Of a DNA stretch of 64,000 nucleotides, positions 7,595-17,715 are shown one piece after another. The DNA is from Curvibacter gracilis ATCC BAA-807. Lineage in GTDB: Bacteria > Pseudomonadota > Gammaproteobacteria > Burkholderiales > Burkholderiaceae_C. The stretch lies in NCBI RefSeq assembly GCF_000518645.1, contig NZ_JADZ01000016.1:124001-188000 (forward strand). Reading direction: 5' to 3'. Both the position numbers and the translations under genes were made by a program. Below the pieces are notes generated by a model. It worked only from the letters and a program-made list of their open reading frames with translations. It was not told the DNA's origin and did no database searches. The stretch's first letter is position 1. Every line of letters starts with the position of its first letter.

Positions 7595-8362
7595 TTAAAC
7601 CTGGCTGAAATCCGGCCGCCGTTTCTCCAGAAACGCCGTGAACGCCTCCTTGGCCGCCGGCTCACCCAGCATGCGGCCAAAGCTGGCCCCTTCTTCAGCC
7701 ATGCGCTGGGCCACCAGGGCCGACTGGCCGCCCTTCATCAGGCGCTTGGTCTCGACCAGCGAAGTCAGCGGCTTGGCGGCCAGTTTGCGGGCCACGGTCT
7801 GGGCCACGCCGTTGCACTCGGTGGGGGGCACCACGCGGTTCACCAGGCCCACTTCCAGGGCCGCTTCGGCCATGAAGGGCTCGCCCAGCAGCAAGGCCTC
7901 GGCCGCGCGGTGGTAACCCAGCATCTGCGGCACCAGCAGACTCGAGGCCGCCTCGGGGCACAGGCCCAGGTTCACGAAAGGCATCGAGAAGGCCGCGTTG
8001 TCGCCCGCGTAGACCAGGTCGCAATGGAACAGCATCGTGGTGCCGATGCCCACGGCCGGGCCGCAGACCGCGGCCACCACGGGCTTGGGGAAGGCGGCCA
8101 GGTTGTGCAGGAAGCGGAACACCGGCGAGTTCATGCCTGCTGGCGGCTTGTTCAGGAAATCGCCGATGTCGTTGCCGGCGCTGAAGATCGCGATGTCGCC
8201 CTGGAACACCACCACGCGCACGGCAGCATCGGCCTCGGCCGCAGCCAGCGCATCGGCCATGGCGGCGTACATGTCGGCGGTGATCGAGTTCTTCTTGTCG
8301 ACCCTGTTCAGGGTGATGGTGCTGACACCGGCTTCGGTGTGGATCAGGATGTCTTGGCTCAT
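7595..8362 (-). CDS. Enoyl-CoA hydratase/isomerase
   Basis: A 255-residue crotonase of normal length. The oxyanion-hole region AIFSAGNDIGDFL (residues about 58-70) and the second one, CGPAVGIGTTMLFHCDLVYA, are present, as is the PEAASSLLVPQMLG segment. The crotonase fold hydrates trans-2-enoyl-CoA or isomerises 3-enoyl-CoA. The position usually held by the first catalytic Glu reads FVNLGLCPEAAS, which is more like enoyl-CoA isomerase or PaaB/Eci-type members than like classic hydratase. AAGGAG lies nine bases before the ATG. It is the last gene of the minus-strand beta-oxidation row; FadB in the same row already supplies hydratase, so an accessory isomerase role is plausible. Confidence 0.9.
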   Translation of the reverse strand: MSQDILIHTEAGVSTITLNRVDKKNSITADMYAAMADALAAAEADAAVRVVVFQGDIAIFSAGNDIGDFLNKPPAGMNSPVFRFLHNLAAFPKPVVAAVCGPAVGIGTTMLFHCDLVYAGDNAAFSMPFVNLGLCPEAASSLLVPQMLGYHRAAEALLLGEPFMAEAALEVGLVNRVVPPTECNGVAQTVARKLAAKPLTSLVETKRLMKGGQSALVAQRMAEEGASFGRMLGEPAAKEAFTAFLEKRRPDFSQV

Positions 8363-8425
8363 GAGGAGGGGCTCCTTGTGGGGGTGGGCAGAAAGGCGGG
8401 ACTCAAGCGAGGGATGTGCCCCGAC

Positions 8426-9280
8426 CTATTCCTTGAAATAGACGATCTGGTGCGTGCTGACCAGCAGGCGGCCGGCCTGGTTCCAGAGCTGGGCGGTCTG
8501 GTCGAAGAAGCCGTTGCGGAACTCCTGCGCCCGGGCCTGGCCCAGCACAAAGCCCGTGCCGGTGGCGGCCAATTCGGCCTGGCCGACATGGAAGTACGTG
8601 GTGATCGAGACCGTGCCGGCCGGCACCCGCGAGGCCCGGCGCAGCCAGACGCGCGGAAAGAAGATGTCCGACAGGGCGGCCAGGGCCGGAAAGTCGAGCG
8701 GGCGCGGCGGGTCGTCGCGCATCCACAGCTGCGACAGGCTGTTGTCGCCCCGGCCGTCCCAGGTGTGCGGGATCACGCCGGTGACCGGGCGCATCTCGTA
8801 GCGCTCGATCCAGGCCACGCCCTTGGGCGGGTGCATGCGCTGCAGCGATTCGGGGGCGGGCACCTCGGGGATGGGCGTGTCGGACACGCTCCAGGTTTCG
8901 CGACGCGCCGCCGAGACCGCCGTGGCCGTGGTGGTGACCACGGGCTGCCCCTCGGCATCGCGCTGCACGATGGAGATCGTCCAGTGCTGGGTGGAGCGGT
9001 TGGTGCGCACCGGCTGGGCCTGCACCTCGAACTCGCCCTCGGCCAGGGCCCCGGCGTAGTTCACGGTCAGCGACAGCGGCTCGCCCAGCAGGGCCGGGTG
9101 CTGCAGCACGGCCTGCAGGCAGGTGGCGGCGGTGGTGCCACCAAACGGCCCCACCATGTTCCAGTAGGCGGGGCTGGTGTGGCCCTGGCTGATCTGCAGC
9201 GGGCCGGCAGCAACGCCGGTGTCGGGTTGGGGCTGGGGCTGCAGTTGCAGCGCGGCGTCAAGCGGGTGGGTGGTGCTCAT
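8426..9280 (-). CDS. Acyl-CoA thioesterase-like double hot-dog protein
   Basis: A 284-residue protein with two hot-dog halves like TesB-type/4HBT_3 proteins. The first half contains GHTSPAYWNMVGPFGGTTAA and LSLTVNYAGALAEGEFEVQ; the second has LSQLWMRDDPPRPLDFPALA and TVSITTYFHVGQAELAA. The family hydrolyses medium- and long-chain acyl-CoA. ATG 9280 gives MSTTHPLDAALQL; a longer open frame upstream overlaps the alpha/beta hydrolase and is rejected. It lies 29 bases after that hydrolase and 63 before the enoyl-CoA hydratase, all on one strand, so it probably belongs to the same transcript. Confidence 0.85.
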   Translation of the reverse strand: MSTTHPLDAALQLQPQPQPDTGVAAGPLQISQGHTSPAYWNMVGPFGGTTAATCLQAVLQHPALLGEPLSLTVNYAGALAEGEFEVQAQPVRTNRSTQHWTISIVQRDAEGQPVVTTTATAVSAARRETWSVSDTPIPEVPAPESLQRMHPPKGVAWIERYEMRPVTGVIPHTWDGRGDNSLSQLWMRDDPPRPLDFPALAALSDIFFPRVWLRRASRVPAGTVSITTYFHVGQAELAATGTGFVLGQARAQEFRNGFFDQTAQLWNQAGRLLVSTHQIVYFKE

Positions 9281-9309
9281 GGGGCAGAAGTGTGCGGCAA
9301 GGGGACGGA

Positions 9310-10206
9310 TCAGACAGTCGAGTTTGTGACGTGCTGGCCCTGGCGCAGCACGGCCAGCGCGTTCAGGCTGGCAATGGTACGCGGCCACAGGGTGGCCCGG
9401 AACGACTCGCGGAACCAGCCGAAGTGCCCGATGCGGCGCGCCAGGGCATCGGCCGGGCGCACCACCTCGATGCGTTGCGGCGCGTTGGCGTAAAAGCCGA
9501 TCAGGTTTTGCGTGCCGCGCAGGGTCATCATCTCGTCGTCCTGCACCGACAGGGCCAGCACCGGGTAGCGCACCCGGGCATAGCTCTGCTCGGCCGCCGG
9601 GCCTTCGGCGCCCACGCTGTAGCGCGGATCCAGGCACCAGCGGCGCCACTGCAGGATCACGCCCGCAGGCAGATCGCCCACCTTGCCCAGGCGGCGGCCC
9701 GGAAAGTAGCCGAAGAGGCGCGTGGCCAGGGGCACCAGCACCCACCAGAAATACGGCACGCTGCGCCGCAGCCGGGGCGCGTTGTCGCGCCAATAGCCGC
9801 TGCCCGAGGCCAGGCTCAGCAGGCCATCGACCTGCTCGGGGCGCTGGAACAGGCCGGGCAGCTGCGCGCCCAGGCTGTGGCCCAGCAGGTACAGCGGCGT
9901 GCCCGGGCAGGCGGCGCGGGCCTGGGCCACCACGGCCTCGTAGTCACGCACCCAGTCGCGCAGGTCGGCCTGGAAGCCGCGCAGCGAGCCGCGCCAGGCC
10001 GCACCGCGCGATTCGCCCACGCCCCGGTAGTCGAAGGTGGTGACGCGGTAGCCCTGCTCGGCCAGCCAGCGCGCAAAGGGCTCGTAATAGGCCTGGCGAA
10101 CGCCCATGGCGGCGCCCAGCACCAGATTGGCCAAAGGGGGGGTGGCCGGCGCGTAGGTGCGCACGGCGAGCGAGGCCGAATCGACGGCCAGAACCGAGGT
10201 CTGCAT
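9310..10206 (-). CDS. Alpha/beta hydrolase
   Basis: A 298-residue serine hydrolase. The nucleophile elbow is LLGHSLGAQ with S111; FDYRGVGESRG and a C-terminal RRIGHFGWFRESF, which supplies a likely catalytic histidine, complete the pattern. It matches the group of alpha/beta hydrolases frequently annotated only as 'UCP037442'-type. AGGAG lies ten bases before the ATG; an adjacent GTG at 10209 would add one residue. The context in a beta-oxidation cluster suggests an esterase, lipase or thioesterase acting on lipid-derived substrates, but the substrate is unknown. Confidence 0.85.
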   Translation of the reverse strand: MQTSVLAVDSASLAVRTYAPATPPLANLVLGAAMGVRQAYYEPFARWLAEQGYRVTTFDYRGVGESRGAAWRGSLRGFQADLRDWVRDYEAVVAQARAACPGTPLYLLGHSLGAQLPGLFQRPEQVDGLLSLASGSGYWRDNAPRLRRSVPYFWWVLVPLATRLFGYFPGRRLGKVGDLPAGVILQWRRWCLDPRYSVGAEGPAAEQSYARVRYPVLALSVQDDEMMTLRGTQNLIGFYANAPQRIEVVRPADALARRIGHFGWFRESFRATLWPRTIASLNALAVLRQGQHVTNSTV

Positions 10207-10328
10207 CACGGCGTGTCTCCTGTTGAAAGCAGGCCAGTCTGCGCTGGCTCAGTTCATGGGGGCGGGCGGCCCGCGCTGCGGCCGCACCGCCCTGTTTGGC
10301 GCGGGTTCGGCGCTGGTTCGGCGCCGGC

Positions 10329-11528
10329 TCAGCAGCGTTCGAAGATGCCGGCCGCGCCCTGCCCCATGCCCACGCACATGGTGACCATGCCGTACTTGAG
10401 CTGGTGGCGTTGCAGCGCATGCACCACGGTGGCCGAGCGGATGGCGCCCGTGGCCCCCAGGGGGTGACCCAGCGCAATCGCGCCGCCCATGCGGTTGACC
10501 TTGGCCGGGTCCAGGCCCAGGGTGTTCATCACCGCCAGCGATTGGGCCGCGAAGGCTTCGTTGAGTTCGAACCAGTCGATGTCGTCCTGCTTCAGGCCGG
10601 CGTAGCGCAGGGCCGCCGGAATCGCCTCGATCGGGCCGATGCCCATGATGTGCGGCGGCACGCCCTTGCTGGCAAAGCTCACGAAGCGCGCCAGCGGCTT
10701 CAGGCCGAAGCGCTTGACGGCCGACTCGCTGGCCAGGATCAGGGCGCCGGCGCCGTCCGAGGTCTGCGAGCTGTTGCCGGCGGTGACCGAGCCGCGCGCG
10801 GCGAACACGGTCTTGAGCTTGCCCAGGCCCTCGAGCGTGGTGTCGGGGCGGGCGCCTTCGTCCAGGCTGACGGTGCGGGTCTTCAGGCTGACCTCGCCGG
10901 TGGCCAGGTCGGGGCGGCGCTCGGTCACCTCGATGGGGGTGATCTCGGCCGTGAACTCGCCGGCCTGTTGGGCCTTGAGCGCCTTCAGGTGCGACTGCAG
11001 GGCGAATTCGTCCTGCGCCTCGCGGCTCACCTTCCATTGCTGGGCCACCTTCTCGGCGGTCAGGCCCATGCCGTAGGCAATGCCCACGTCGCCGTCGCGC
11101 TCGAAGATGCTGGGCGACAGCGAGGGCGAGTTGCCCATCATGGGCACCATGCTCATGCTTTCGACGCCGGCGGCGATCATCACCTCGGCCTCGCCCACGC
11201 GGATGCGGTCGGCTGCCATCTGCACGGCCGACAGGCCGGAAGCGCAGAAGCGGTTCACGGTGATGCCGCCCACGCTGGTGGGCAGGCCCGCCAGCACCGC
11301 GGCCACACGGGCCACGTTCAGGCCCTGCTGGGCCTCGGGGATGGCGCAACCGCAGATGATGTCTTCGATGCTGGCCGGGTCCAGATCGGGCACCTGGGCC
11401 AGGGCGGCTTTCAGGGTGGTGGCCAGCAGATCATCGGGCCGGGTGTTGCGGAAGAAGCCGCGGTGCGAACGCCCGATGGGGGTGCGCGTGGCAGCAACGA
11501 TGTAGGCTTCCTGGACTTGGTGGGCCAT
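10329..11528 (-). CDS. fadA: Acetyl-CoA C-acyltransferase (3-ketoacyl-CoA thiolase)
   Basis: A 399-residue thiolase. The acyl-accepting cysteine is C95 in NRFCASGLSAVQ; the second catalytic pair is GGAIALGHPLGATGA (His) and MCVGMGQGAAGIFE (Cys). It cleaves 3-ketoacyl-CoA with CoA to acetyl-CoA and a shortened acyl-CoA. It stands 12 bases after the PaaI-type thioesterase, in the order fadE-DUF2147-fadB-thioesterase-fadA, so it is the thiolase of the beta-oxidation complex with the neighbouring FadB-like protein. Length and motifs are normal. Confidence 0.95.
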   Translation of the reverse strand: MAHQVQEAYIVAATRTPIGRSHRGFFRNTRPDDLLATTLKAALAQVPDLDPASIEDIICGCAIPEAQQGLNVARVAAVLAGLPTSVGGITVNRFCASGLSAVQMAADRIRVGEAEVMIAAGVESMSMVPMMGNSPSLSPSIFERDGDVGIAYGMGLTAEKVAQQWKVSREAQDEFALQSHLKALKAQQAGEFTAEITPIEVTERRPDLATGEVSLKTRTVSLDEGARPDTTLEGLGKLKTVFAARGSVTAGNSSQTSDGAGALILASESAVKRFGLKPLARFVSFASKGVPPHIMGIGPIEAIPAALRYAGLKQDDIDWFELNEAFAAQSLAVMNTLGLDPAKVNRMGGAIALGHPLGATGAIRSATVVHALQRHQLKYGMVTMCVGMGQGAAGIFERC

Positions 11529-11540
11529 GGTGAAACTCCT

Positions 11541-12047
11541 TCAGTTCTTTTTCGGGCGGCTGGCGGGAACCCAGGCCCAGACAAATTCGCATAGCACCGG
11601 CTCGGCGCCGGTGTCGTCGGTGACCGAGACGGACACGCTCAGCTCGCCCTGCTCGTTGGCCTGCATGTAGGCGGCCTGCTCGGGCGTCAGCACGGCCACG
11701 GCCTTGAGGCCGCCCTTGGCACGCTGAAGCAGCTGCAAGCTGGCCCGCTTCAGCGCCGGGGTGCAGTCATCGCGCACGTTCATGCCGATCACCAGGCCGG
11801 TGGCACTTTCCGCCAGCAGGTGGATGGCCGAGGTGTGCACGTCACCGCTCTGGTTGTGCAGCCGCGGCGCGGTGGCCAGGCGCACCTCGGCACGCTCGTT
11901 GCTGAGGCCTGCAAAGCGAACACCGACCGTGCCGGTGAAGGGCACGGCACGGCGCAGGATGATGCTCTGCACCCAGCCCCGCATGAAGCCGGGGGCCTCG
12001 TCCAGGCGCATCAGCGAACGCTGCAGCTTGTTGGGCGGGCGGTCCAT
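11541..12047 (-). CDS. PaaI-like / DUF4442-like hot-dog thioesterase
   Basis: A 168-residue single hot-dog protein: an N-terminal helix MDRPPNKLQRSLMRL, a strand region AVPFTGTVGVRFAGLSNERA, an HNQSGDVHTSAIHLLAESATG helix typical of the DUF4442/YiiD-C group, and C-terminal strands ending in VWAWVPASRPKKN. These proteins act on acyl-CoA or acyl-ACP thioesters. ATG 12047 gives a 32-base gap after the FadB stop; an in-frame TTG about 12 codons upstream is an alternative. It lies between fadB and fadA on one transcript and may relieve acyl-CoA accumulation. Confidence 0.82.
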   Translation of the reverse strand: MDRPPNKLQRSLMRLDEAPGFMRGWVQSIILRRAVPFTGTVGVRFAGLSNERAEVRLATAPRLHNQSGDVHTSAIHLLAESATGLVIGMNVRDDCTPALKRASLQLLQRAKGGLKAVAVLTPEQAAYMQANEQGELSVSVSVTDDTGAEPVLCEFVWAWVPASRPKKN

Positions 12048-12079
12048 GGCGTTCAGGGTGGTGGGGCTCAATGCCGTGC

Positions 12080-14479
12080 TCAATTGCGCACCGGCTTGCC
12101 GGTGGACAACATGCCCATGATGCGTTCCTGCGTCTTGGGGTGCACGATAAGCGAGCAGAAGGCCTTGCGCTCCAGCGCCATCAGGTACTCCTCGCTGACC
12201 AGCGTGCCCGCATCGACGTCGCCACCACACACCACGTTGGCGATCAGACCGCCGATGTGGAAGTCGTGCTGGCTGATGAAGCCGCCGTCGCGCATGTTGA
12301 CCAGTTGGCCCTTGATGGTGGCCAGCCCGCTGCGCCCGGCCACCGGGAACAGGCGCTTGATCGGGGCACGCCAGCCGCCGTCGAACAAGGCCTTGGCCTC
12401 GTTCAGGGCCACATACAGCAACTCGTCCTTGTTGGGCACGATGAGGTCGCTGTCCAGCAGGTAGCCCAGCTTGCGCGACTCGAGCGCGCTGGTGCCCACC
12501 TTGGCCATGGCCGCAGCCGTGAAGCCTTCGGTCAGGAAGGGCAGCAGGTCCTTGCCGGTGGAGGCGGCGGCGTTCTCGGCGGCACGGCGTGCGATGTAGG
12601 TCAGGCCGCCGGCGCCGGGCACCAGGCCCACACCCACTTCGACCAGACCGATGTAGCTTTCCATGGCCACCACGCGGCGGGCCGAATGCACGGCCAGCTC
12701 GCAGCCGCCGCCCAGGGCCAGGCCACGGATGGCCGACACCACGGGCACGCCGGCATAGCGCAGGCGCAGCATGAGCTGCTGCAGCTCGTGCTCGGCGCCC
12801 TCGATGGCGTCCACGCCGGCGATCATGAAGGCCGGCAGCATGGATTGCAGATCGGCCCCGGCGCTGAAGGGCTCGTCGCCCGACCAGATCACCAGGCCCT
12901 TGTACTGCTGCTCGGCGAGTTCGATGCCTTGCTGCAGGCCTTCGACCACGCCCGGGCCGATCGCGTGCATCTTGCTCTTGATGCTGGCGATCAGCACCTC
13001 ATCGTCCAGCGTCCACAGGCGGATGGCTTCGTCCTCGTGCAGGGTCTTGCCGGCGGTTTCGAAGCGGGCCGAGCCGTCGCCCAGCAGGGCTTCAGGGAAG
13101 TGCTGGCGCTGGTACACCGGCAGCTGGCGGCGCGGCTCGAAGGTGTTGGTGCTCGGGTTGTACGAGCCCTGGGGCGTGTGCACGCCACCGGCCTCGGCCA
13201 CCGGGCCCTGGAACACCCACTCGGGCAGCGGTGCATTGCACAGCGTCTTGCCGGCGGCGATGTCTTCGTTGATCCACTGCGCCACCTGCAACCAGCCGGC
13301 CTCTTGCCACAGCTCGAAGGGGCCTTGCTTCATGCCGAAGCCCCAGCGCATGGCCTGGTCCACATCGCGGGCGTTGTCGGCGATGCTGGCCAGGTGCACG
13401 GCCGCGTAGTGGAAGCTGTTGCGCAGGATGGCCCACAGGAACTGGCCTTGCGGGCCTTCGGCGTTGCGCAGCAGCGCCAGGCGCTGGGCCGCGGGCTTCT
13501 TGAGCATGCGGCCATACACCTCGTCGGCCTTCTGGCCGCCGGGCACGTAGTCTTCGCTTTCGAGTTCGAAGCGCAGCACCTCGCGGCCCACCTTCTTGTA
13601 GAAGCCGGCCTTGGTCTTCTGGCCCAGGTGGCCCAGCTCGAGCAGCTTCTGCAGCACCGCAGGGGTGCCGAAGCTGCCGTAGAAGGGGTCGCTGTCCAGC
13701 GTGAGGTTGTCCTGCAGCGTCTTGATGACGTGGGCCATGGTGTCCAGGCCCACCACGTCGGCGGTGCGGAAGGTGCCCGAGCTGGCCCGGCCCAGCTTCT
13801 TGCCGGTCAGGTCATCGACCACGTCGTAGCTGAGGCCGAAGTTCTCGACTTCCTTCATCGTGGCCAGCATGCCGGCGATGCCGACGCGGTTGGCGATGAA
13901 GTTGGGCGTGTCCTTGGCGCGCACCACGCCCTTGCCCAGGCCGCTGGTGACGAAGCTCTCGAGCTGGTCGAGGATCACGGGCTGGGTGGTGGGGGTGGCA
14001 ATCAACTCCACCAGGTACATGTAGCGCGGCGGGTTGAAGAAGTGGATGCCGCAAAAGCGCGGCTTGATGGCTTCGGGCAGCGCCTCGCTGAGCTTGGTGA
14101 TCGACAGGCCCGAGGTGTTGGACGCCACGATGGCGTGCGGGGCCACGAAGGGGGCGATCTTCTTGTAGAGGTCGAGCTTCCAGTCCATGCGCTCGGCGAT
14201 GGCCTCGATGATGAGGTCGCAGTCGCGCAGTTGTTCCAGATGCTCTTCGTAGTTGGCCTGGCCGATCAGGGCCGCATCGTCGGCCACGCCCAGGGGGGCG
14301 GGCTTGAGCTTTTTCAGGCCATCGATGGCGCGCGTGACGATGCCGTTCTTGGGGCCTTCCTTGGCCGGCAGATCGAACAGCACCACGGGCACCTTGACGT
14401 TGACGAGGTGGGCCGCGATCTGCGCGCCCATCACGCCTGCGCCGAGCACGGCGACTTTTTTCACTTGGAATCGGTTCAT
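12080..14479 (-). CDS. 3-hydroxyacyl-CoA dehydrogenase / enoyl-CoA hydratase, FadB/FadN type
   Basis: A 799-residue bifunctional protein with the dehydrogenase first. The NAD-binding glycine motif is VAVLGAGVMGAQIAAHL at residues 9-25; the HFFNPPRYMYLVELI dehydrogenase signature follows, and the crotonase part lies near residues 480-680 with SGDEPFSAGADLQSML and the ALGGGCELAVHSAR oxyanion region. It carries out hydration of enoyl-CoA and NAD-dependent oxidation of 3-hydroxyacyl-CoA. The domain order and length are those of FadN-like proteins, not those of E. coli FadB (hydratase first). Its neighbours are the thiolase and acyl-CoA dehydrogenase, so the row encodes a complete beta-oxidation spiral. 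Confidence 0.93.
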   Translation of the reverse strand: MNRFQVKKVAVLGAGVMGAQIAAHLVNVKVPVVLFDLPAKEGPKNGIVTRAIDGLKKLKPAPLGVADDAALIGQANYEEHLEQLRDCDLIIEAIAERMDWKLDLYKKIAPFVAPHAIVASNTSGLSITKLSEALPEAIKPRFCGIHFFNPPRYMYLVELIATPTTQPVILDQLESFVTSGLGKGVVRAKDTPNFIANRVGIAGMLATMKEVENFGLSYDVVDDLTGKKLGRASSGTFRTADVVGLDTMAHVIKTLQDNLTLDSDPFYGSFGTPAVLQKLLELGHLGQKTKAGFYKKVGREVLRFELESEDYVPGGQKADEVYGRMLKKPAAQRLALLRNAEGPQGQFLWAILRNSFHYAAVHLASIADNARDVDQAMRWGFGMKQGPFELWQEAGWLQVAQWINEDIAAGKTLCNAPLPEWVFQGPVAEAGGVHTPQGSYNPSTNTFEPRRQLPVYQRQHFPEALLGDGSARFETAGKTLHEDEAIRLWTLDDEVLIASIKSKMHAIGPGVVEGLQQGIELAEQQYKGLVIWSGDEPFSAGADLQSMLPAFMIAGVDAIEGAEHELQQLMLRLRYAGVPVVSAIRGLALGGGCELAVHSARRVVAMESYIGLVEVGVGLVPGAGGLTYIARRAAENAAASTGKDLLPFLTEGFTAAAMAKVGTSALESRKLGYLLDSDLIVPNKDELLYVALNEAKALFDGGWRAPIKRLFPVAGRSGLATIKGQLVNMRDGGFISQHDFHIGGLIANVVCGGDVDAGTLVSEEYLMALERKAFCSLIVHPKTQERIMGMLSTGKPVRN

Positions 14480-14523
14480 GAGATTTCCTGTTCGCTCAGG
14501 GCGCCGCGCAGGCGCCCCGGGCC

Positions 14524-14958
14524 TTATTCAATGCGTTGCCAGACCTGGGTGCGGTAGAAGGGGCCGATGTAGCCGCGCACCTGCAACTGCTTGCCGCCTT
14601 CGAGCGGCACCAGGCGCACGGTGTATTCCTTGCCGTTTTCGGGGTCCAGGATCTTGCCGCCCTCCCACTCGGGCTTGCCCTCGGCCTGGCGCACGCCGCG
14701 GATGATTTCCATGCCGAGCTTGGGCTTGCCCTTGCGGTCGTCGCTGCACTGGGTGCACAGCGGTTCGGCCGAGCGGGTGATGGCCTTCTCGATGCGGCCG
14801 CTGAGCACACCCGCGCCGTCGGCCGCGATGCGGATCTCGGCCTTGGCTTCGCCCGAGGCATCGTCCACGCTGCGCCACAGGCCCACCGGGGTGGTCTGCG
14901 CCAGCACGGGCCAGGCCAGCGCCATCAGCGCCGTGGCCAGAACGTTCTTGATCGTCAT
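14524..14958 (-). CDS. DUF2147 exported protein
   Basis: A 144-residue protein with a signal peptide (MTIKNVLATALMALAWPVLAQ). The mature part starts PVGLWRSVDDASGEAKAEI and contains GGKILDPENGKEYTV and RGYIGPFYRTQVWQR, the pattern of the DUF2147 family, a small periplasmic beta-barrel-like domain of unknown function. The CTQC pair (residues about 68-71) could form a disulfide or bind metal. It lies between the FadE-like and FadB-like genes with gaps of 31 and 44 bases, so it is probably transcribed with the fatty-acid regulon. A role in fatty-acid handling at the envelope is inference from position only. Confidence 0.85.
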   Translation of the reverse strand: MTIKNVLATALMALAWPVLAQTTPVGLWRSVDDASGEAKAEIRIAADGAGVLSGRIEKAITRSAEPLCTQCSDDRKGKPKLGMEIIRGVRQAEGKPEWEGGKILDPENGKEYTVRLVPLEGGKQLQVRGYIGPFYRTQVWQRIE

Positions 14959-14989
14959 CGCGGTCTCCTGGGTGGGCGGCGGTTCAGGC

Positions 14990-16786
<1,797 letters not shown>

Positions 16787-16790
16787 GGGA

Positions 16791-17516
16791 TCACTCCTTG
16801 GTGCGGATCGGGGTTTTGGAAGAAAGCGGTGTGGCCGGTGCGAGGTCGGTGGCGCCGTACCGGGCCAGGATGTTGTCGAAGCCCTGGGTGGCCTTCTGGA
16901 TCGAGCCCGGGTGCTTCAGAAAGCGGGCCTCGTAGTGCAGTGCGAGGATCAGACCGTGGATCTCGAACAGCATCTGGTCCTCGTCCACATCGGGGCCGAG
17001 CTGGCCGTCGTGCTTGGCGAGGGTGATGGCACGCTTCATCGCGGCGTGCCAGGTCATGACGGAGGTGGCCAGCGCATCGCGCACCGGGCCGGGGCGGTCG
17101 TCGAACTCGACGGCGCCGCTGATGTACAGGCAGCCCGAGTCGATTTCGACCGAGGTGCGCTTCATCCAGTTGGCGAACATGGCGCGCAGCCGCGGCAGGC
17201 CGCGCGGTGCCGACAAGGCGGGGTAGAACACCTCTTCCTCGAAGCGCACGTGGTATTCGCGGATGACGGAGATCTGCAGCTCTTCACGCGAGCCGAAGTG
17301 GGCGAACACGCCCGACTTGCTCATCTGCGTGACCTCGGCCAGGGCACCGATCGACAGGCCTTCCAGGCCGATCTGGGTGGCCAGACCCAGCGCCGCCTCG
17401 ACGATGACAGCCTTGGTCTGCAGCCCCTTTTGCAGCGCGCGGCCGCGGCGGGCCGGTGCAGCGGCCGCCGAGCGCGCGGTGCCCGGCGAGATGGCTGACG
17501 AACGAGTGGTGGACAT
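16791..17516 (-). CDS. TetR-family regulator of the beta-oxidation cluster
   Basis: A 241-residue TetR protein. The N-terminal helix-turn-helix is ALAEVTQMSKSGVFAHFGSR, preceded by an Ala/Arg-rich leader. The C-terminal ligand-binding domain has conserved FANWMKR and CLYISGAVEFDDRPGPVRDAL segments typical of the group beside fadE-fadB-fadA in Burkholderiales. It probably represses the row in the absence of an acyl-CoA ligand. ATG 17516 is preferred; GTG 17531 would add five residues. The palindrome at 17540-17551 lies just upstream, suggesting autoregulation of the whole operon. Confidence 0.88.
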   Translation of the reverse strand: MSTTRSSAISPGTARSAAAAPARRGRALQKGLQTKAVIVEAALGLATQIGLEGLSIGALAEVTQMSKSGVFAHFGSREELQISVIREYHVRFEEEVFYPALSAPRGLPRLRAMFANWMKRTSVEIDSGCLYISGAVEFDDRPGPVRDALATSVMTWHAAMKRAITLAKHDGQLGPDVDEDQMLFEIHGLILALHYEARFLKHPGSIQKATQGFDNILARYGATDLAPATPLSSKTPIRTKE

Positions 17517-17539
17517 GGATGGGCGGCTCACAAAATAAA

Positions 17540-17551
17540 ACGAACGGTCGT
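17540..17551. promoter_or_regulatory. TetR operator candidate before the beta-oxidation operon
   Basis: ACGAACGGTCGT has inverted ACGA/TCGT arms and a central CG, 24 bases before the TetR start. It resembles the ACGA-N4-TCGT boxes expected for TetR-type fatty-acid regulators. No experiment supports it here; it is a single site in the only promoter region of the cluster. Confidence 0.5.
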
Positions 17552-17715
17552 GCTATTTTGCAGTAATTTTTGTGACAGCCCTTTGAATACCCCAAAGAAT
17601 TTGAAGGAAATTGCCGACCGATCACAAGGGTTTACCCTTGGTTTCGACTCGGATCGGCTCAGAAACCGGGCTTTCGCCTGCCCACACCGTGAGCGCAGGC
17701 CACCCCAGACCGGCT

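Noticed and set aside
7010-9493. An 827-residue plus-strand open frame
   Set aside because: It runs through the inverted-repeat element and the antisense of the crotonase and thioesterase genes; the repeat peptides appear on both strands.
10276-10334. Repeated GGTTCGGCGC words between thiolase and hydrolase genes
   Set aside because: Two short adjacent copies only; compatible with local slippage in GC-rich sequence.
12071-14557. An 828-residue plus-strand open frame
   Set aside because: Antisense of the FadB-like gene, which carries clear dehydrogenase and hydratase signatures.
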